A stretch of 64,000 bases of DNA from Dryocosmus kuriphilus (Eukaryota > Arthropoda > Insecta > Hymenoptera > Cynipidae), in the NCBI GenBank assembly GCA_038277395.1, contig CM076191.1, positions 96,211,588 to 96,275,587 on the forward strand. Reading direction: 5' to 3'. A program made the position numbers and the translations under genes. Position 1 is the stretch's first letter; every line of letters starts with the position of its first letter. The notes beneath the pieces were generated by a model, which saw only the letters and a list, made by a program, of their open reading frames with translations, searched no databases and was not told where the DNA came from. Below are positions 45,208 to 57,800 of the stretch, piece after piece.

Positions 45208-46900
45208 TTGCTTCGAGTATTACCAACTACTGGCATAATGAAAAGACAAAGGAATTTTGGTCACCGCTGTTGTAATCCTTTCGAAAAGGATAATCACAAG
45301 CGCAAATACGATCTGAGAAGCATTTCTTCAAGTCTGCAACAAAAGTATCCTAGCGTTTCAATTAATGCAACAATATGTGATTCATGCAGAAAAGAGATGA
45401 CCGAACTTTCCCTATTTTCTCCTTTGTTTTTCGAAGGTGATCCCATGTTTGGAGATAAAAATCACCCTTTTAACAACAATAATGTATTTTCCAGTTTTCA
45501 GAATGAACCTAAATTACCTGAAGTAGAAAATGGAATCTCATCTGTAATAGATGATCCCATAAATGATTAAATTTTTCCCTCTCCGTCAGCATCAAAATAT
45601 AAAAGAGCAAAAAATTATTGTAGTAATGAATGGCATGAGTCGGCAATGGAGGTTCTTGAGCAAATTAAAGAAAAATTTTTAAAATTTCGAATAATACAGA
45701 AAAAGTTTATTTTTGACACTTGCACCAAAGTCTCGGAGTCACAGGAGATTAGCTAAAGAATTCGGGGTCTCCGAACGCCAGACTAGAAAGGCCAAACAAC
45801 TCTTACCGTACGGAAGATTCTTTCACAGCCAAGCAACAATCTTCTTTTTTTAAACATCTTAAAAGTAGCTTAAAAGAAAAAGAATTTCTTATTCTATGCG
45901 ATTTTGTTGAAAACTACGCATTTATAGCCCAAAATGCAGTTCAATCATTTCATTGGGACAGTGATCAAGTTACGATCTTCACAGCTGTCATCTATTACAA
46001 AGAAGGTAACGAATTAAAACATCGCAGCTTAGCTCTATTATCTAAAAACCTTAATCATTACGAATTACAAAAAGTTATGACAAATTATCTCAAAGAAAAT
46101 CTCCGACTCAAAAAAATGACTTACTTTATCGATGGTGCAGCGCAACATTTCAAAAATAAGTACAATTTTACAAATCTCCTACATCATGAAGCAGATTTTG
46201 GGATTCAGGCTGAGCAGTGGCGTAGCCAGGGGGGTGGCTACGGGGCTAAAGTCCCCCCCCCCCCCCCCCGAAATTTCCCAGTCGCTGTACACTGGAAAAT
46301 TTTATTCTATATTTGTACTACTTGTTCTCTAAGGTTAGCCCCCCCCCCCCCCCCCCTCCTCCGAAAAAATCCTGGATACGCCGCTGAGGCTCAGTGGCAT
46401 TTTCACGCAACTGCACATAGAAAGGGCCTATTTGATGGAATTGGGGGCAATTTAAAAAGATTCGCTCCACGTGCCAATCTTCAGGCATTATCTAAAATTC
46501 AGATTTTAAATGTTGATGATACATATCATTGGACTAAGAAAGGCTTGTCTGAAATTGTTGTTTTTTTCATCTCCAAACAAAATCTCGCTGTCACTGCTGA
46601 AAATCTTAAAACTAGATTCGATTCTGCGAAGACACTGGGTACACAAAAATACCATTCATTTGCACCTTCGCTAGACTCGTCTCTGATTCTGAAGAAGTAT
46701 TCATTCTTTCAGGAACCCGACATGCTCCCGAAAAGAAATATCGCGAAGAAAATAGCAAAGAAGGCGTAAAATGCACTACAAAAATTAGAGTCAACGGGGC
46801 TCACAATAAAAAAGCACTTCGAGAGGCGAGGAGATTCACACAAGAAGAGCCACGAAATTTGAGAGTGGAAGTGGAATCAGACAGCCGAATCATTTATTAA
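45208..46900 (+). pseudogene. Transposase-like pseudogene, unclassified family
   Basis: Pieces in order: a Cys-rich N-terminus at 45208-45570 with RCCNPFEK and CDSCRKEM; a helix-turn-helix-like block RRLAKEFGVSERQTRKAKQL (about 45736-45798) in another frame; then a frame open from about 45810, before the ATG at 46077, with CDFVENYAFIAQNAVQSFHW, FIDGAAQHFKNKYNF (46117-46161) and, after an inserted MITE, WHFHATAHRKGLFDGIGG (46395-46448). The spacing FxDG...H...DGIGG suggests DDE-type catalysis; I have seen similar uncharacterised arthropod proteins but do not know a formal name. The centre appears deleted. Its last 40 codons lie in the inverted end. Confidence 0.65.
46215..46386. mobile_element. 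hAT-type MITE, 172 bp, inside the transposase gene
   Basis: Ends CAGTGGCGTAGCCAGG and CCTGGATACGCCGCTG, with two C runs of 17 or more. Flanks AGGCTGAG (46207-46214) and AGGCTCAG (46387-46394) form an 8-bp target duplication with one mismatch, the hAT hallmark. Its removal restores the family motif ending WHF. It keeps the frame open by chance, so the plain ORF hides an insertion of about 60 codons. Confidence 0.9.
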
Positions 46901-46989
46901 TTTTGTATTGATTATCGTTTTCCTACAATTAAACATATTATTTTGAAAATTTTGAAGATATATATTGCACATAAAATTAAAAACCGTTT

Positions 46990-49900
46990 TTATCAAGTAT
47001 TCGGACAACCTAGATAAAACAGCACGCCTAGTGCACTCCATATTGCTAGGGTAGCAATATTAGAGTGGTCGCAAGGTTATGGTTACCGTTGTCAACAAGA
47101 TACAAATAGTAGCGTGGTCGGAAGTATACGTGTAGCGCTAGCGCTATACTTACTACAAAACGCTGTGTCGCTGTCAGAGCGACAGTCGACACACTTCGCT
47201 ATGATCGCGATACACTGTATAAGAATCTCAGCTGTAAGAATTAAATAGTTAAGAGAACGATTGACAATTATGCTGAAAAGAAAAAAAAAGCTTACATGAT
47301 AATTTCGGAATAATTGTTATTAAATTGATATCTCAAGTAACAAATTCAACGAATGCAATTGTTTTCAGAAAACACTATTGAAATGATATGATTATTATTG
47401 CAAGAAGTTACTAATTCAGTTATTTGTGCTCTGTGTACCATAATTGTGATTTGTAGATTTCTATGAAACCGTTTGTTGTTTATAATTTAAGTCAAGTAAA
47501 TTTTGCAATATTTTAAATTACTGTATGTTATCTGACACTGTTAATTTTTCTCATAAATTGAATTAAGGTTGATAGTACAATAATTACAGATAATGACAGT
47601 AAAATTTTATTTAAAGTAATCATATTTTAATAAGTTCCAATTCACTGGAACTTCACCATGTCAAAATGAGACAAGATTTGAGGTTACGCGAAAATTTACC
47701 TGCGCAGATAGCGCAACCTTACGTGTAGACGCTGCAACACCACCGTGGAGCTGTCGCAACTCTACCGTATGGGCTTCAGAGCGATACATTTTTTGTGCCT
47801 GCCGCAGAGATACGTAAATTGCTGCTAAAGCGGAACTGTATCGCTACGGGGGCTATTTTGAGAGTTTCGCTGTATTAGCTCTCTGATATCGTTCTAATAG
47901 TAATACATATACCCCACATAGGATTTAGAAAAATTAATAAGTCTGTAGCGTTGTCACGGCAATATGGAGTTTTCCGTGTGGCATTGTGGCTAGTTCACGC
48001 GCGGCAACCACATTCTTAAAAACGGTTGTAAAGTCCCCGAATTCACTTAATAACGGGAGAGACAGAGAAGCGTCAAATAAAAGGTACAGATAATAAGCAG
48101 AGATAACACACAAGAGTTCAATCCAGCTACGATAAGTATATCTATATAGGTCATCTGGTTAAGAGCGAAGATCGATAACAGTGTGCGCAACACAGGACCC
48201 GAAATAAGGGAAAACCGCGGGACCAAGCCGAGCTGGTAGCAGCCTTCCTTGAACCGCGAGAACCGAAAAATCACTCTTCGCCGAACCAACGATCCAAGCG
48301 CTTGACTCTAGGCAGTCACTCACACCATTGGCGAAGCATCACCTTAGCACCTCGAAATATTCACGAGTTCGAACTCCGCGGTTCCAACGGAGCATCAAGA
48401 AAAAAAACCAAGCGAGAACGCTTTCAAAAGCAACCCTTATCCTTCACTGCATTGGTGAGCTCACAATACTCTCGATTTTGTTGGCAATTTTTCCTCTGGT
48501 TTATGGGTCTTCTTCAATTGCATTTTTAAGAAAACGAAGTTCTGCTTCAACCAGGCACTGACCTGGGGATCGAGAATGGGCTTTTCCCTTTAAACAGAAA
48601 ATGCGATTTGAGATCTGCAAACTCTAAAGAGAGGGATAGGGAAAACTTGTTGAAATTCAATACTGAAAACCGATCAGCGGAACCCAGTGGTGTTTTCAAC
48701 CAGGCACCTGCCCTGGAGTTCGCACAACTGGAAACCCTCGGGATCGTAATATCAGAAAAATATTGGATTGAGGCAATCCCGTTACCGGACCACACATCTA
48801 CAGTTTCTATGGCTCTAACCAAGCCCAGCATGAAATTTTAGATGTGGACTCCCATTTCCCCAAGCCGAAATGAAGCAGATTAAAATTCTATAACTTGTAA
48901 GCCAGATAGGCATTTTTTGAAGAAACATAAATTCTTCATTAGGAAACTGAAATGGAATTTTGATCCAGGCATAGCACCGAACTTGGACAAAACGAAATTA
49001 CAGTTAAGGTGAACAAAGGAAGGGTAAAATTTTCCCCCTTTAAAAATTGCTCGAGATATCTCAAAAAGAAGACCAGACCGAAAATGAACAAAAAATGGGA
49101 TCTCAACTAAAATTGAGCAAGGACGAACATTCGGTATATAGGTAGTCTCGCATGGGTCTCTAGTGATACGTACGTGAACTCATTTGCGCTCCTGGGATCT
49201 CTCTACCAAATCCTCATTAATTTTATTAACTTCAAAGAAAATGAATATGAATCACGCGCACTTAAGCTTTTTGGAATCGGCCGCCCTCGGCGACCCCAGA
49301 TGGAGAGAAAATTACATTTTTAAAGAATTCCTCATAAAAAAATATTTTGCCTTCAAGAATTTGCATGCAAAGAAAAGTATTCTCACCTATACTACCCCGG
49401 GAAACGAACCTATTCTCATTCCTAGGGTTTTCCTTCTAGTCAAATTTAATGAAAAAGTATTAAAGGCAAATTTCAATATTCTACCAACGATTGATCCAGT
49501 CTGTCTAATTGTCCTCGATCTGTTGGACAGAATCCAGTAAACTCAGGTTGAGCAATCATTCTCTAAATTTATCAATAATTTTGAGCGAGCTGAAGATGCA
49601 ACAAAAAAGTAAATAAAATCAGAAACTCTCCTGAACTCAAAAAGAAAATAGGGCAAATACGGACATTAAATTTAAAATTGCATGAACTGACAATTCATTT
49701 TATTTAATTTGTGAGAACTCCCTGGATCTGTGGTCGAGAAGGTGAGCGAAACGCGTAGCAAAGATAGATAATAATGTTACAAGGGCCTCTATAATTCAAC
49801 AAATAGTTTTCATCCCATTTTTGTTTTGGGATGATTTTCACACAAAAAAATCAAGCTTTTTTTAGCTTACTTAGAAAAAAATCAAAAGGGCTGCATTTTG

Positions 49901-50050
49901 AGAAAAACTCAAAAAGGTTCTTTAAACTAAAAAATAAAGGTGAAATAATTTTTTCAGTATAAGATGGATATTTCTGTTGTAAACAGCATTAAAAGACCTT
50001 TCCAAAACCCTCATAGAAAAGTCAAATAGGAAAACTTTGACACGAATTAT
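46990..50050. other. ~3-kb insertion of unknown origin
   Basis: Separates the two parts of the transposon's right end. 47020-47990 may be one smaller element (CTCCATATTGC near 47036 has an inverted counterpart near 47965), but I could not define ends. 48040-49700 is GC-richer, more unique, with chance-sized ORFs, the longest 118 codons (49184-49540) with no recognised domain. It might carry host-like DNA, but nothing supports a gene call. Confidence 0.4.
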
Positions 50051-50064
50051 GTATAATTGAAATT

Positions 50065-50243
50065 TGGCGGTCAGGATGAAACGTCGAAAATTCGTGCCCC
50101 TGTATATTGGCAACCCGCGGTACTAGGGGCTCCTTTCTTTACGGGATTTAAAGAAGTCCACTAGCACTACAAATCGACGGAGTTTTGCTAAGACGTGCGA
50201 CAACAAATTTTTAAGCGGATACACTTGGCAAATTTTACCCCTT
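50065..50243 (-). repeat. Right inverted end of the DNA transposon
   Basis: Reverse-complement partner of 44617-44790, with a few mismatches; homology stops around GGCAAATTTTACCCC. No clear target duplication. Confidence 0.8.
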
Positions 50244-51339
50244 ATATTGAAACAGATTAAAGTTTTACGAATTTAATATGAATGAACCATTATTCAGTGA
50301 ATAGGAAACCTTGATTCTGCATTTTTTTGAATACATGAAATGAGATGTGAAATTGATATATTCAGTCTATTTCAATCCAACATTTCGGCAACATTTTCCT
50401 GAATACTCTTGAATACCTTCTAAAAGAATTAAAAACTACTATTCTCAGTTCCATTCAACAATGTACTTTCCAATAATTTTATATGACGCTTATCCCATAA
50501 TTATTAAGGCTGTTTCAAGTAGGTAATGAAAAAATGTAAAAATATGTAGGGTTGCTCAAAATTCCACTAATCTTCAGGGTATCGACTTTCACTGAAAAAA
50601 GCAGATTTGTAAAGTTTTTTGAAGCTCAGAAGGGGCATTCAGGTTGATGGATGGGTGGATACTCTATGAGGTTACGATAAAAGTAAAATATGTACGCGAA
50701 AATGCCAAATTGAGTACGTGCGGAAAAATGACGGGGGAGTGCACCGACAATGCTGTCAACTTGTGTGTGGTAATGTATGTAACAGGTGGCAAAACTTTTT
50801 ATTTTGCGGGAGAAGAATGCCATTGTCCTGCATTGGAAGCAGCTGTACACTATAGGTGTACCAGCTGAATGTTGCACTAGAATTTGTATGTAGGGGAGAA
50901 CGCCCTGCAGTAGATAATGATTTACAGTAGATAATCTTAATTAACCGGACCAGCTGTAAAAAAATGTTGATTATTTTCATTAGTATAATATTTTGGCAAC
51001 CATACTATATTGCCTAACGAAGTTTCATTGAAATATTATAATTAATTAATGTGTGAGAGCAGAAAGTTAAGTTTTAATCTTAGAAAAAAAATTCGCCTCT
51101 TTATTCATACTTTGTATATAAATGAAACATTTCTGTGGCATTTTTATAAATTATAATCAAATTTTGAAGTTTAATGAATAAAAACGTGTCCTTTGTTTAT
51201 TATTTATAAATATTTGAGAACCTTTTATTTGATATTACATTTTCCAAAAGTAACCAACAATAGATAATCGAGGTTATTTCGCTGGCGCAATTGGTAGTAC
51301 TGTGAAGTAGTAGACGAAGTGTCATATTTCTGTTTGCTG
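50244..51339. other. AT-rich spacer, nothing recognised
   Basis: A 74-codon frame at 50644-50868 has four Cys but no recognisable family. No repeats of note. Confidence 0.4.
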
Positions 51340-51592
51340 GTTAGGAAGATTGGGCTGAAGTTTCAGACGTCTTAGTAAGACGATTTCTAAATTCATTTTT
51401 TTTTTTTTATTTATTATTTTTTGTAAAACTCAAGAGTATTGTATAAAAAAAGCAATTTTAATAATAATTTATGCAAAATATTGCAATAAAAAAAAAGCAG
51501 GGCCAAAAACAACTTTTTCAAGAAAATTTCAATTTTCCCCCAAAATGAAAAAATGTATCCTTTTGAACCTTTGTATTTTAGAACGTGCAATC
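51340..51592 (+). repeat. Pre-array block shared with element A
   Basis: Collinear with 3530-3760 and with the reverse complement of 12840-13060: GATTGGGCTGAA, then the palindrome CGTCTTAGTAAGACG (51368-51382, same as 13003-13017), a T run, ATAATTTATGCAAAATATTGCAATAAAAA, and a CCAAAA-rich block just before the first tandem unit. This ties the satellite to element A's family. Confidence 0.8.
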
Positions 51593-54500
51593 CAGGGGCA
51601 GTACATTCAAATTTAAAAACTGAAAAAATGTGCCCGCGTGAGGGTCAAAATTCGCCAAAACTGCTGGGCATCGACCGTCTTATGTCAAAAATGGGTCTAT
51701 TTCTATATGAAAAAAGATAGATGTACCACTTTTAATTACCCTATTTCTCAAAAGGCAGTCCAGGGGCAGTACATTCAAATTTAAAAACTAAAAAAATGTG
51801 CCCGCGTGAGGGTCAAAATTCGCCAAAACTGCTGGGCATCGGCCGTCTTATGTCATAAATGGGTCTATTGCTATATGAAAAAAGATAGATGTACCACTTT
51901 TAATTACCCTATTTCTCAAAAGGCAGTCCAGGGGCAGTACATTCAAATTTAAAAACTAAAAAAATGTGCCCGCGTGAGGGTCAAAATTCGCCAAAACTGC
52001 TGGGCATCGGCCGTCTTATGTCATAAATGGGTCTATTGCTATATGAAAAAAGATAGATGTACCACTTTTAATTACCCTATTTCTCAAAAGGCAATCCAGG
52101 GGCAGTACATTCAAATTTAAAAACTTAAAAAATGTGCCCGCGTGAGGGTCAAAATTCACCAAAACTGCTGGGCATCGACCGTCTTATGTCAAAAATGGGT
52201 CTATTTCTATATGAAAAAAGATAGATGTACCACTTTTAATTACCCTATTTCTCAAAAGGCAATCCAGGGGCAGTACATTCAAATTTAAAAACTTAAAAAA
52301 TGTGCCCGCGTGAGGGTAAAAATTCACCAAAACTGCTGGGCATCGACCGTCTTATGTCAAAAATGGGTCTATTGCTATATGAAAAAAGATAGATGTACCA
52401 CTTTTAATTACCCTATTTCTCAAAAGCCAATCCAGGCGCAGTACATTCAAATTTAAAAACTGAAAAAATGTGCCCGCGTGAGGGTCAAAATTCGCCAAAA
52501 CTGCTGGGCATCGGCCGTCTTATGTCAAAAATGGGTCTATTTCTATATGAAAAAAGATAGATGTACCACTTTTAATTACCCTATTTCTCAAAAGGCAATC
52601 CAGGGGCAGTACATTCAAATTTAAAAACTTAAAAAAATGTGCCCGCGTGAGGGTCAAAATTCACCAAAACTGCTGGGCATCGACCGTCTTATGTCAAAAA
52701 TGGGTCTATTTCTATATGAAAAAAGATAGATGTACCACTTTTAATTACCCTATTTCTCAAAAGGCAATCCAGGGGCAGTACATTCAAATTTAAAAACTAA
52801 AAAATGTGTCCGCGTGAGGGTCAAAATTCACCAAAACTGCTGGGCATCGACCGTCTTATGTCAAAAATGGGTCTATTGCTATATGAAAAAAGATAGATGT
52901 ACCACTTTTAATTACCCAATCCAGGGGCATTTCTCTGAAAAAAGCCCCAAAACTCCATCGACCGTCTAATGGGGCAGTACCACTTTTCAACCTATTTCTC
53001 AAAAGCCAAAAAACTGAAAAAAATGTGCCCGCGTGAGGGTCAAAATTCGCCAAAACTGCTGGGCATCGACCGTCTAATGTCAAAAATGGGTCTATTTCTA
53101 TATGAAAAAAGATAGATGTACCACTTTTAATTACCCTATTTCTCAAAAGCCAATCCAGGGGCAGTACATTCAAATTTAAAAACTGAAAAAATGTGCCCGC
53201 GTGAGGGTCAAAATTCGCCAAAACTGCTGGGCATCGACCGTCTAATGTCAAAAATGGGTCTATTTCTATATGAAAAAAGATAGATGTACCACTTTTAATT
53301 ACCCTATTTCTCAAAAGCCAATCCAGGGGCAGTACATTCAAATTTAAAAACTGAAAAAATGTGCCCGCGTGAGGGTCAAAATTCGCCAAAACTGCTGGGC
53401 ATCGACCGTCTTATGTCAAAAATGGGTCTATTCTATATGAAAAAAGATAGATGTACCACTTTTTTAATTACCCTATTTCTCTGAAAAAAAGCCAATCCAG
53501 GGGCAGTACATGTCAAATTTAAAAACTAAAAAAAAAAATGTGCCCGCGTGAGGGTCAAAATTCACCAAAACTGCTGGGCATCGACCGTCTTATGTCAAAA
53601 ATGGGTCTATTGCTATATGAAAAAAGATAGATGTACCACTTTTAATTACCCTATTTCTCAAAAGGCAATCCAGGGGCAGTACATTCAAATTTAAAAACTG
53701 AAAAAATGTGCCCGCGTGAGGGTCAAAATTCGCCAAAACTGCTGGGCATCGACCGTCTAATGTCAAAAATGGGTCTATTTCTATATGAAAAAAGATAGAT
53801 GTACCACTTTTAATTACCCTATTTCTCAAAAGGCAATCCAGGGGCAGTACATTCAAATTTAAAAACTGAAAAAATGTGCCCGCGTGAGGGTCAAAATTCG
53901 CCAAAACTGCTGGGCATCGACCGTCTAATGTCAAAAATGGGTCTATTTCTATATGAAAAAAGATAGATGTACCACTTTTAATTACCCTATTTCTCAAAAG
54001 GCAGTCCAGGGGCAGTACATTCAAATTTAAAAACTGAAAAAATGTGCCCGCGTGAGGGTCAAAATTCACCAAAACTGCTGGGCATCGACCGTCTTATGTC
54101 AAAAATGGGTCTATTGCTATATGAAAAAAAAGATAGATGTACCACTTTTAATTACCCTATTTCTCAAAAGGCAATCCAGGGGCAGTACATTCAAATTTAA
54201 AAACTGAAAAAATGTGCCCGCGTGAGGGTCAAAATTCGCCAAAACTGCTGGGCATCGACCGTCTAATGTCAAAAATGGGTCTATTTCTATATGCTATATG
54301 AAAAAAGATAGATGTACTACTTTTAATTACCCTACTTCTCAAAAGGCGGTCCAGGGGCAGTACATTCAAATTTAAAAACTGAAAAAATGTGCCCGCGTGA
54401 GGGTCAAAATTTACCAAAACTGCTGGGCATCGGCCGTCTTATGTCATAAATGGGTCTATTGCTATATGAAAAAAGATAGATGTACCACTTTTAATTACCC

Positions 54501-54800
54501 TATTTCTCAAAAGGCAGTCCAGGGGCAGTACATTCAAATTTAAAAACTAAAAAAATGTGCCCGCGTGAGGGTCAAAATTCGCCAAAACTGCTGGGCATCG
54601 GCCGTCTTATGTCATAAATGGGTCTATTGCTATATGAAAAAAAAAGATAGATGTACCACTTTTAATTACCCTATTTCTCAAAAGGCAATCCAGGGGCAGT
54701 ACATTCAAATTTAAAAACTGAAAAAAATGTGCCCGCGTGAGGGTCAAAATTCGCCAAAACTGCTGGGCATCGGCCGTCTTATGTCAAAAATGAGCCTATT
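51593..54800 (+). repeat. Satellite array 1, 168-bp unit, about 19 copies
   Basis: CAGGGGCAGTACATTC starts at 51593, 51761, 51929, 52097 and onward, exactly 168 bp apart. Variable sites are shared among neighbours (TTTCTATATG or TTGCTATATG, GACCGTC or GGCCGTC, CTTATG or CTAATG, AGGCAATCC, AGGCAGTCC or AGCCAATCC), indicating local duplication of blocks. A rearranged unit at about 52915-53010 and extra-A indels near 53410-53540 break the register. The array decays after 54790. Confidence 0.97.
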
Positions 54801-57800
54801 TCTAATGAACAGCCTACATTCATGCAGCTTTTACTTACTTTTTACTTACCCTACCTCTATCTCTCATTCAAAAACTGAAAAAATAATACCTGTCAAGTGT
54901 CCCTGGTCACCATGTTATGACATAGGGGCCCACATTTTCTTAATACGGCACTGATTCTTGCAACTCCTGCTTACAATTTTCCTTACAGGCTTGGCACTGC
55001 TTGCGACTCAACTTTCTAAGAAAGAGGGTGGTTGGGTGTTTACGATCAGCTCTGTTTCTCGTTTTCGGGTACAACGAAGATACTCCTGCGGATAGGAAAA
55101 AGACAGGTGGCGGTCTGCCGGGGGTAAGACCGAGAGGGACAAGGACAATACATTTCCTAATTTCCTATAACGGTATAACAGTCCTTGACTGCTTCCTTAG
55201 ATTTTCTGGAAAATATTTGTGTACCTTCAATGAAACTAACAACTTCTCAAATTTCAAAAATCAGACTCGCACTTGCATTCATTATATAGGAAAGAGTTTT
55301 TAATATTATCTTCGGGAAAATCAAGGAATATGCCTTATTAGGCCGGAAGAACAATAATTCTAGTTTGTGGGCTTATTTGGACAGCGTAGGCAGAATTTTT
55401 CTTTCATAGGTGCCTTAGGTGTAGGTAATCAGTGAGAGGATTAGGATAGATTGTGGGAAAAAGGTAAGCGAAGAATAAAATTCATATTTATTATAACAAC
55501 ATGTAACAATATATAACAGAATAATCTATGCACAGATTATTACAGCAGCGGCATAGGAAAGAAGCTTTCCAACGATGGATCACTTGTGAAGCTTGCGATG
55601 AATTTTAAAGAGTGATCCTTTGGGGTTTTCTTTCAATAATTTCTATTGCAAGAAACTAATAAAGGAAACAAATGAATTGCAACTTTTTGCAAAACCAGCA
55701 ACGCACATTCTGAATTTCTACTATCTACAAATAACACAAGTTACGATTTTACATTTTCTTTCAATAACGATTCTCTACAGAAAATATCAAAAATTACGAA
55801 TATCTCAAAAACGAAAATGAAGATAAATTGTATTAAATAAACAATAAAATTACGATTCGCACTACAAGAAATTACAAAAATTTAGATATACATTATACAT
55901 TTATACACAACAATTAACGAAACTTTCGAATTTTTATTATTTCGAAATAACAGAACTATTACTTATTTACTAAAAACAAATATAACGAGTATATATATAT
56001 ATATATATAGAGGTGTGCTTTCGTACTTTTTTAAATTTGGGTCTTACACTTTCAGACCACTTACATTTTTCAAATAAAATTATTAAATGTTAAATTTTAA
56101 ACAAGTTTACAAAATAAATTTTTTTAGTTAAGGCTCGATCGACCTGCAAGAAATACAGTATCATCATGACACTCGCGCTTCGTGCTCGACACACTTTTAT
56201 TTCGATTGTACATTGGAAAAGTTTTTTTTGTGATTTCCCAAATATCCACAATATAGGATTTCAATTCCTAACAGCGAAACGATGACTACTGTACATAAAT
56301 TTTGTAGTTTTTTTTCCCAGCTGAACGATTCTGCTACTGAATATTTTCTAATTTCTTGCGCTGCAACGTGTGTATGTGTACATTTGATAATTCATTTTAC
56401 GCACAACTGAAAAACTACGTTTTTAGAAAAAATTCGTAGACAGTAAATTTGTGGATCTTTTTGAGACACAAATTTTTGTTTCTTATCATTTTTTTGTTGT
56501 CTTGAATAATTTTACGGTACATTTGGATTTTTAGGTTTTACTAACGTTCTCTCGATTAAAACCAAAACCGTGGATATTATGAAAACATGTCCGAAAAAAA
56601 TTTGCATATCTTTTTAAGTTGCGCAACTCTGTTCAATAGACATTTTTCCCGTATGCGCAATAAAATCTTGTATTTAAATATATGTGTTGAAAAAATTGAA
56701 ATATGGAACTTTTTTTTAAAACCTCATGTCAGGGGCCAACACAACCGAGCTCTAGAATTCTATAACCGGTTGTTGCAAGAAACCCCTCAATTGCAACTAA
56801 AAAATTTCAAATATTTGTAAATTTTATTTGACGAAACCGGAAGTCATATTTGTAATAAATATTAATAGGAAATTAAATTAAGTTTGGCCCATCCTATTGA
56901 AGTCTTTAAAAATGAGCTGCAAATGCAAATTGGAGGCAATTAATTTTCCCTCGAAATATACGGTTTGACGAAATAAGAGGTTCATACAAAAGTTGAACCA
57001 CAAAGATAAGAATGAAGTTACATCCACTTTCATGGGACTAAGTACATATGAAGGAAACGAAAAAACGAAATTTTTTTTATGTGTACCCCGCTTACAGAAA
57101 AATGCTTCGCAGAAAATGAAGATTTCCACGGATAAATTACGGATAATTTGCGAATTCGTGATTTGGAAATTTTTTAACACATCTCCTGCTAACGTGAACC
57201 ACGTACAAAATTCGTTGAGTTTGGCGGTGAACTAAATATTCCCTAAAATTCTTATTTAAAAAAAAAGTATAATTGTGTAATGTCTTACCTTATAAGTGAG
57301 GGAAGTTTTCCCGATACCAAAAACACAAATTGTTAGCGTCTTCAATACTCTTCATATGTTTCACAATCTCCGTAGCCATGCGGCTTGTCAGTTGGATCGG
57401 AACCATTGTTGTGCACTCTCTACTCAACGTTATCACTGTTTTTTTCGTGCACCTCACGTTTTAAGAAAGCAATATGTCACTGAATATGGTCTGCTTAACT
57501 TTTTATGAATCCAAATAAAATTAGTCTAAACTCTAAATTATGTGAAAGTATTTTCGTATATTATTAAGCAAATGTTTCATTTCTCCCTAATTGCACTACA
57601 CTTTTAGCACCTCATTTTTATTAATGTAAATTCAATTAATGTAACTTATCTTTTAATATTAGCTTAAATTATTTGTATTGTCTTCCTCTTGAAATAGTTA
57701 ATTAAAGTTCACGCACTTCACGTAGTATTAAATAGATTAAATTATTATAAAGTATCTTACAATATTTTCTTTATTGGTTTAAAATTGTTTTTCTTCTAAA

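Larger units (their letters stand above)
44617..50243 (+). mobile_element. Unclassified DNA transposon with split right end
   Basis: 44617-44790 is matched in reverse complement by about 50065-50243, sharing GAATTTTCGACGTTTCATCC, TACCGCGGGTTG and ACTCCGTCGATTTGTAGTGC. Between lie the pieces of one transposase-like gene on the plus strand (45208-46900). The next inner part of the left end, 44810-44955, is matched by 46845-46960, at the gene's 3' end. So the original element was about 2.5 kb and a later insertion of about 3 kb (about 46990-50050) split the right end. Confidence 0.75.

Noticed and set aside
49184..49540. 118-codon ORF as a host gene
   Set aside because: No recognisable domain, no upstream exon or splice pattern, and it lies in an insertion of unknown origin; kept as unassigned.
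51281..51360. tRNA-like sequence (CTGGCGCAATTGGTAG)
   Set aside because: It resembles an A box, but no B box or pairing acceptor stem follows.
52856..53389. Protein with 56-residue repeats
   Set aside because: No start context, frame breaks at ordinary indels in neighbouring units, and the open frame follows from a unit length divisible by three.
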